From Euzebya sp051004735 (GTDB lineage Bacteria > Actinomycetota > Nitriliruptoria > Euzebyales > Euzebyaceae), in contig JBPCKA010000105.1 of assembly GCA_051004735.1 (NCBI GenBank), forward strand, positions 1-64,000: DNA of 64,000 nucleotides, in the 5' to 3' direction. Below the pieces are notes generated by a model. That model was not told the origin of the DNA. It did not search any database and saw only the letters and a program-made list of their open reading frames with translations. The position numbers and the translations under genes are program-made. Every line of letters begins with the position of its first letter. Within the stretch, counting starts at the first letter, position 1. Positions 60,315 to 64,000 of this stretch are shown piece by piece.

Positions 60315-61628
60315 GTGGCGTTGAGCAACCGGCGAGATGACGGGGAGTCCTCGCCACGTAACAACGGCAGCCCGGATGTTCGCCGCTACCGGGAGATGTT
60401 GCTGGGCGAGGTCGATCTGGACGAGTTGGACACGCTGTCCATCACCCAGAAACGTGCCCGCCTTGAACGGGTCGTCGGACACCTGATCAGCCGTGACGGT
60501 CCGATACTTTCCTCAGGAGAACGCGGCGATCTGATTCGTCGGGTTGTCGATGAGGCCTTGGGACTTGGTGTGTTGGAGCCGTTGTTGGCCGACCCGATGG
60601 TCACCGAGATCATGGTCAACGGCCCCGATCAGATCTACGTGGAACGGGCCGGCAGGCTGACCTTGTCGCCGACCAAATTCTCCTCTGATGAGCAGTTGAT
60701 GCAGACGATCGATCGGATCGTCAGCCAGGTGAACCGCCGTATCGACGAGTCCTCGCCCATGGTGGATGCGAGGCTGCCCAGCGGTGAGCGGGTCAACGTG
60801 ATCATTCCTCCGTTGTCGCTGTCCGGGGCGGTGCTGACCATCAGGCGGTTCCCCCGGGCATTCACCATGCAGGAGATGGTGGAGTTGGAGTCGGTTGACG
60901 AACCCACCGCGTGGTTGCTTGACGCGATGGTCCGAGTGCGGTGCAACATCATCATCGCTGGCGGTACGGGTACCGGGAAAACCACCTTCCTCAACGCCCT
61001 CAGCGGGTTCATCGGCGAGCGGGAACGCATCGTGACGATCGAGGACTCAGCCGAACTGCAACTGCAGCAGCCGCATGTGATCCGACTGGAGTCGCGACCC
61101 GCCAACGTCGAGGGCAAAGGCGAGGTCGCCATCCGTGATCTGGTGCGCAACAGCCTGCGCATGCGCCCAGACCGAATCATCGTCGGTGAAGTCCGCGGTG
61201 GTGAGACGCTGGACATGCTGCAGGCCATGAACACCGGTCATGAGGGATCGCTGTGCACCGTCCACGCCAACTCGGTATCCGATGCCATTCTGCGGCTTGA
61301 GACCTTGGCGTCCATGAGCGAACTGGACATCGCCTTTGAAGCCCTGCGCGATCAAATCACCGGGGCGGTGGACGTCATGGTTCACCTGCGGCGCTACCCC
61401 GACGGGTCACGGCGGGTCGGCCAGATCGCGGTGAAGCGCACGATGGAGCGAAACCCGTTCGTGCTTGATCCGGTGTCCACCTACGAAACCGATCCGATCG
61501 GCCCCGACCTGGAGGTCACTGGCCGGTTCGTGCACTCGGCGCTGCCAGATTGGCTCAGGGAACGGTTCCGGCTGAGTGCCATCGACCTGCACCCGGCATT
61601 TGATGTCGGCGGCGAGGCTGCGGCATGA
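60315..61628 (+). CDS. cpaF: CpaF/TadA secretion ATPase
   Basis: 437 residues from GTG 60315. A VirB11-like hexameric ATPase: LEPLLADPMVTEIMVNGPDQIYVERAG in the N-terminal domain, Walker A GGTGTGKTT near residue 216, TIEDSAELQLQQPHVIRLE (Asp box), RMRPDRIIVGEVRGGE (Walker B with Glu) and GHEGSLCTVHANS (His box). It powers pilus extension and retraction. The gene lies 3 nt after tadE. Confidence 0.92.
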   Translation: MALSNRRDDGESSPRNNGSPDVRRYREMLLGEVDLDELDTLSITQKRARLERVVGHLISRDGPILSSGERGDLIRRVVDEALGLGVLEPLLADPMVTEIMVNGPDQIYVERAGRLTLSPTKFSSDEQLMQTIDRIVSQVNRRIDESSPMVDARLPSGERVNVIIPPLSLSGAVLTIRRFPRAFTMQEMVELESVDEPTAWLLDAMVRVRCNIIIAGGTGTGKTTFLNALSGFIGERERIVTIEDSAELQLQQPHVIRLESRPANVEGKGEVAIRDLVRNSLRMRPDRIIVGEVRGGETLDMLQAMNTGHEGSLCTVHANSVSDAILRLETLASMSELDIAFEALRDQITGAVDVMVHLRRYPDGSRRVGQIAVKRTMERNPFVLDPVSTYETDPIGPDLEVTGRFVHSALPDWLRERFRLSAIDLHPAFDVGGEAAA

Positions 61629-62554
61629 CCCCTGACGCCTCGATGATCCTGTTGATCGTGACCCTGATCCTGCTGATCCTGGGCGTCGTCATCTTCGATC
61701 AGGGCAGTACGCGGCGCCGGACGGCAACCAGACGCGCCAGGATGTCCTATCGCACCAACGCCGTCCCGGCCTGGCGTCGTGGTGTGCACGCGGTGGTGAT
61801 GCGGACCCCAGTCGGCAGCTCGGTTGACTCACGGCTGCGGCGTGCCGGCATCGCCGTGATTCTGGCCGGTGACGCGATCCTGGCAACGCTGGTGGCATCT
61901 GCGGCCGTGTACTTCCTGGCACTGCAGCTGGTCACAAGTTTCGTGTCCTTTCTGCTTGCAATTGCGGTGGTCTACGGAGCGCACCGCTATCTGAGCACGC
62001 TGGTACGAAAGCGGGCGGAGAAGTTCGCCGACCAGCTACCCGACATCGCGCGAATCATGTCGAATGCCGCCGGAGCGGGGATGGCCATCCAGAATGCTTT
62101 GGCACTTACCACCCGTGAGATGGCCGAGCCGGCGCACTCGTTGCTTGAGCATGCCGTGCGCCAGATGGACATCGGTCGCACCTTGGCAGACGCCATGGAG
62201 AGCCTGGAAGAGCGTGCACCGTCGAGGGAGATGGCGGTGTTGGTGAGCACGCTGATCATCCAACAGCGAACCGGTGGGGACGTCATCGAAGCGCTGCGCG
62301 AGATGTCAGACAACCTGGAGGTTCGCCGGGACCTCCGTCGCGAGGTCGACACCACCATGTCAGGTGTGCGATACACCGCCTATGCGGTGATGGGGTTGGG
62401 CGTTGCGATGTTGTTCGTGCTGGAGGCCATCTCCAACGGCACCTTGCGTCGGATGACGGAGAGCCTGGCAGGGCAGATCGTGCTTGGCATCTCCGCCACA
62501 CTCTATGTGATCGGCTTTGCAGCCATGCGGCGTCTGTCACGGGTGGACGTATGA
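61625..62554 (+). CDS. tadB: TadB-like pilus platform membrane protein
   Basis: 309 residues, GspF-type. N-terminal helix (MILLIVTLILLILGVVIF), a second pair of helices at about 75-120, and the T2SSF cytoplasmic domain with QLPDIARIMSNAAGAGMAIQNAL, MDIGRTLADAMESLEERAPS and IIQQRTGGDVIEALREMSDNL, then two helices at the end. It is the inner-membrane platform with TadC. 4-nt overlaps with cpaF and tadC. Confidence 0.88.
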   Translation: MTPDASMILLIVTLILLILGVVIFDQGSTRRRTATRRARMSYRTNAVPAWRRGVHAVVMRTPVGSSVDSRLRRAGIAVILAGDAILATLVASAAVYFLALQLVTSFVSFLLAIAVVYGAHRYLSTLVRKRAEKFADQLPDIARIMSNAAGAGMAIQNALALTTREMAEPAHSLLEHAVRQMDIGRTLADAMESLEERAPSREMAVLVSTLIIQQRTGGDVIEALREMSDNLEVRRDLRREVDTTMSGVRYTAYAVMGLGVAMLFVLEAISNGTLRRMTESLAGQIVLGISATLYVIGFAAMRRLSRVDV

Positions 62555-63435
62555 ATCCGGCGCTGGTGGGGTTGTTCTCGATGGTGATCTTCGCCATAGG
62601 ACTGGTGGGTCTGCGACAGGCACGCACGGCCCCGGCATCATTGCGGACGCTGACATCGGGCGCGTCGCAGCGTCGTCAGAGTCCGGTCAGCGGTGTACAC
62701 CGCCTGGCAGGACGGTTGTTCGGGCCATTCATCCTGCGTCGGACCAACCCCCGGTCACGGCAGCGGCAGGAGCATTGGCTGGATGCCGCGGGCCGGCCCG
62801 ATCGGGTGGTTTTGGCCGATGTCGCCGCTGCCAGGGCTGGCGACACCCTGGTGTGCCTGGTCATCGGCGGTGTCGCCATCATCGCTCTGCCCATCTGGCT
62901 ACTGCCACTGATCGCCGTGTACGGATTCTTCCGGCAGAGCCTGCAGTGGCGCCGGAAGGCCAAGGCTCGACAGACCCGAATCGAGCGGGACCTGCCGGAC
63001 TACCTGGACGTTCTGGGCGTGACCATCCAGGCGGGCCTGAAGTTTCGTGGTGCACTGCGACGGGTGGGGGAGCGCTTTGAGTCACCGGTCTCAGAGGAGT
63101 TCCGGATCGCGTTGCAGCAGATGGAGGTCGGATCGTCTCGTCGGGCGGCATTTGAGGGTGTGCGGGAGCGCAACGACAGCCCGTCGTTGAACCGGTTCGT
63201 CGGCGCCTTGCTTCAGGCAGAGGAGTTGGGGGCACCCCTGACGGATTCCATGATTGCCATCTCCAGCGACATGCGGAAGACCTTTGGCCAGAACGCGCGC
63301 AAACAGGCCGCCAGGGCGACTCCGAAGGTGACGTTGGTGGCGACCACGCTGTTGCTGCCAGCCTCGGCCCTGCTGTTGATCGGCGGACTGGTCATCGGCG
63401 GGGACCTGGACATCGGCGGCGTTCTTGGTGGCTGA
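62551..63435 (+). CDS. tadC: TadC-like pilus platform membrane protein
   Basis: 294 residues, GspF-type. Helices near 5-22 and 100-130; T2SSF domain with IERDLPDYLDVLGVTIQAGLKFRGALRRVGE, VSEEFRIALQQMEVGSSRRAAFEGVRERNDSPSLNRFVGALLQAEELGAPL, and a C-terminal helix (LVATTLLLPASALLLIGGLVIG). Together with TadB it completes the platform pair. The next gene starts inside its last codons. Confidence 0.88.
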   Translation: MNPALVGLFSMVIFAIGLVGLRQARTAPASLRTLTSGASQRRQSPVSGVHRLAGRLFGPFILRRTNPRSRQRQEHWLDAAGRPDRVVLADVAAARAGDTLVCLVIGGVAIIALPIWLLPLIAVYGFFRQSLQWRRKAKARQTRIERDLPDYLDVLGVTIQAGLKFRGALRRVGERFESPVSEEFRIALQQMEVGSSRRAAFEGVRERNDSPSLNRFVGALLQAEELGAPLTDSMIAISSDMRKTFGQNARKQAARATPKVTLVATTLLLPASALLLIGGLVIGGDLDIGGVLGG

Positions 63436-64000
63436 TGCGGTGTCACAGGACCGCAGCTCCGAGGATGTCGCAGAGTCCCTGAGTGGCCTGGTCAAGTTGG
63501 CGGTGGATCTGCGCCTGATCCTGCTGCTTATCGCCATGACCGTGGCGCTGGTCCAGGGAGCGGATCGACGGGTCCTGTTGCTGATGCTGGTGGCGTCCTA
63601 CGCCAGCATTGGGCTGTTGCTGTGGTGGGACCGTTTGGCCCAGGCCCTGCTGCGTCACCCCTGGATGTTCCTGCTGGACGTCGGGATCACCGTGGCGATC
63701 ATGGTCACGACGGGGATCGAGGGTCCGTTCGTGCTGTACACGATCAGTACGGCCTTTCTGGCCGGGGTCCTGTACGGCTATCCCGGCGGTGGGGTGTTCG
63801 GCGTGGGCCTGGCCATGGCATTCATGATGCTGGCCGCAGAACTGCCGGACTCACCTCTGTCGTTCATGGCACTGGTGGGCATCCCGGTCATGGTGATTGT
63901 CGCCGGCGTCGGGGCGGCCGCCATCCGGGCACTGTTGCTGTACTCCGCAGGTGTGGAGGCCGACCTCGAGCACGCCCTGACCCAGGCAGCCGGGGCCGAG
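63428..64000 (+). CDS. Membrane sensor protein, 5' part (probable histidine kinase)
   Basis: A frame from GTG 63428 runs without stop to the window end (191 codons), overlapping tadC by 8 nt. It has about six membrane helices (LILLLIAMTVALVQG, RRVLLLMLVASYASIGLLLW, WMFLLDVGITVAIMVTTG, FVLYTISTAFLAGVLYGYPGGGVFG, and two more) and ends with LEHALTQAAGAE, the beginning of a helical signalling linker. Similar N-terminal sensor domains head NarL-type histidine kinases in actinobacteria. The kinase part lies outside the window, so this is inference. As the last gene it may couple the pilus operon to a two-component system. Confidence 0.6.
   Translation, partial: MADAVSQDRSSEDVAESLSGLVKLAVDLRLILLLIAMTVALVQGADRRVLLLMLVASYASIGLLLWWDRLAQALLRHPWMFLLDVGITVAIMVTTGIEGPFVLYTISTAFLAGVLYGYPGGGVFGVGLAMAFMMLAAELPDSPLSFMALVGIPVMVIVAGVGAAAIRALLLYSAGVEADLEHALTQAAGAE

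Overview
The window is chromosomal DNA from a GC-rich actinobacterium. The evidence is strong G/C preference at third codon positions, many GTG/TTG starts, 1-8 nt stop/start overlaps, an actinobacterial SUF operon led by sufR, a MoeZ-type ThiF-rhodanese protein, CNNM pairs and an LCP protein. A secreted oxidase with cell-wall-binding type 2 repeats hints at the Nitriliruptoria/Euzebya side of the phylum. That placement is inference; there is no rRNA in the window. I saw no tRNA, CRISPR array, insertion sequence or prophage.

Layout. 1-5.4 kb: end of an ArgA-like N-acetylglutamate synthase, DUF4031, an HD hydrolase, a diguanylate cyclase with a dead receiver, CorA and an EEP-family hydrolase. 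5.5-9 kb: a MoxR-like ATPase and its VWA partner. 9-20 kb: housekeeping and metabolic genes (FAD-linked D-lactate/glycolate dehydrogenase, TrpB2, nucleotidyltransferase, CPBP-like membrane protease, RecD2, dienelactone hydrolase, Sua5/TsaC) with several reading-frame anomalies and small hairpin repeats. 20-27.5 kb: divergent acyl-CoA dehydrogenase and PECR-like reductase, two degenerate CobS-like membrane proteins facing each other across overlapping ATGs, an extended IF-1, VapBC, a quinone oxidoreductase and an S1-domain protein. 27.6-35.3 kb: a decayed response regulator followed by sufR-sufB-sufD-Rieske-sufC-sufS-sufU-sufT and a small unknown, a complete Fe-S assembly operon. 35.4-48 kb: cell-envelope genes (kelch oxidase with CWB2 repeats, VanW/G5 protein, M23 peptidase, LCP protein) plus APH, MoeZ and two CNNM transporters. 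48-51.7 kb: hyuAB hydantoinase/oxoprolinase genes.

51.7-64 kb is the most unusual part: two divergent, tightly coupled operons, each headed by a paralogous ParA/MinD ATPase with a proline-rich disordered N-terminus. Leftward run ParA - LysM protein - TcpC-like membrane protein (then hyuA, hyuB and LCP in the same direction). Rightward run ParA - zinc-ribbon protein of unknown function - CpaB - a CpaE ATPase fused to a TadE pseudopilin - TadE - CpaF - TadB - TadC - membrane sensor protein cut by the window end. This is a Tad-type pilus or secretion machine with non-standard parts and with no Flp pilin or prepilin peptidase gene visible here. It is my best candidate for an undescribed system.
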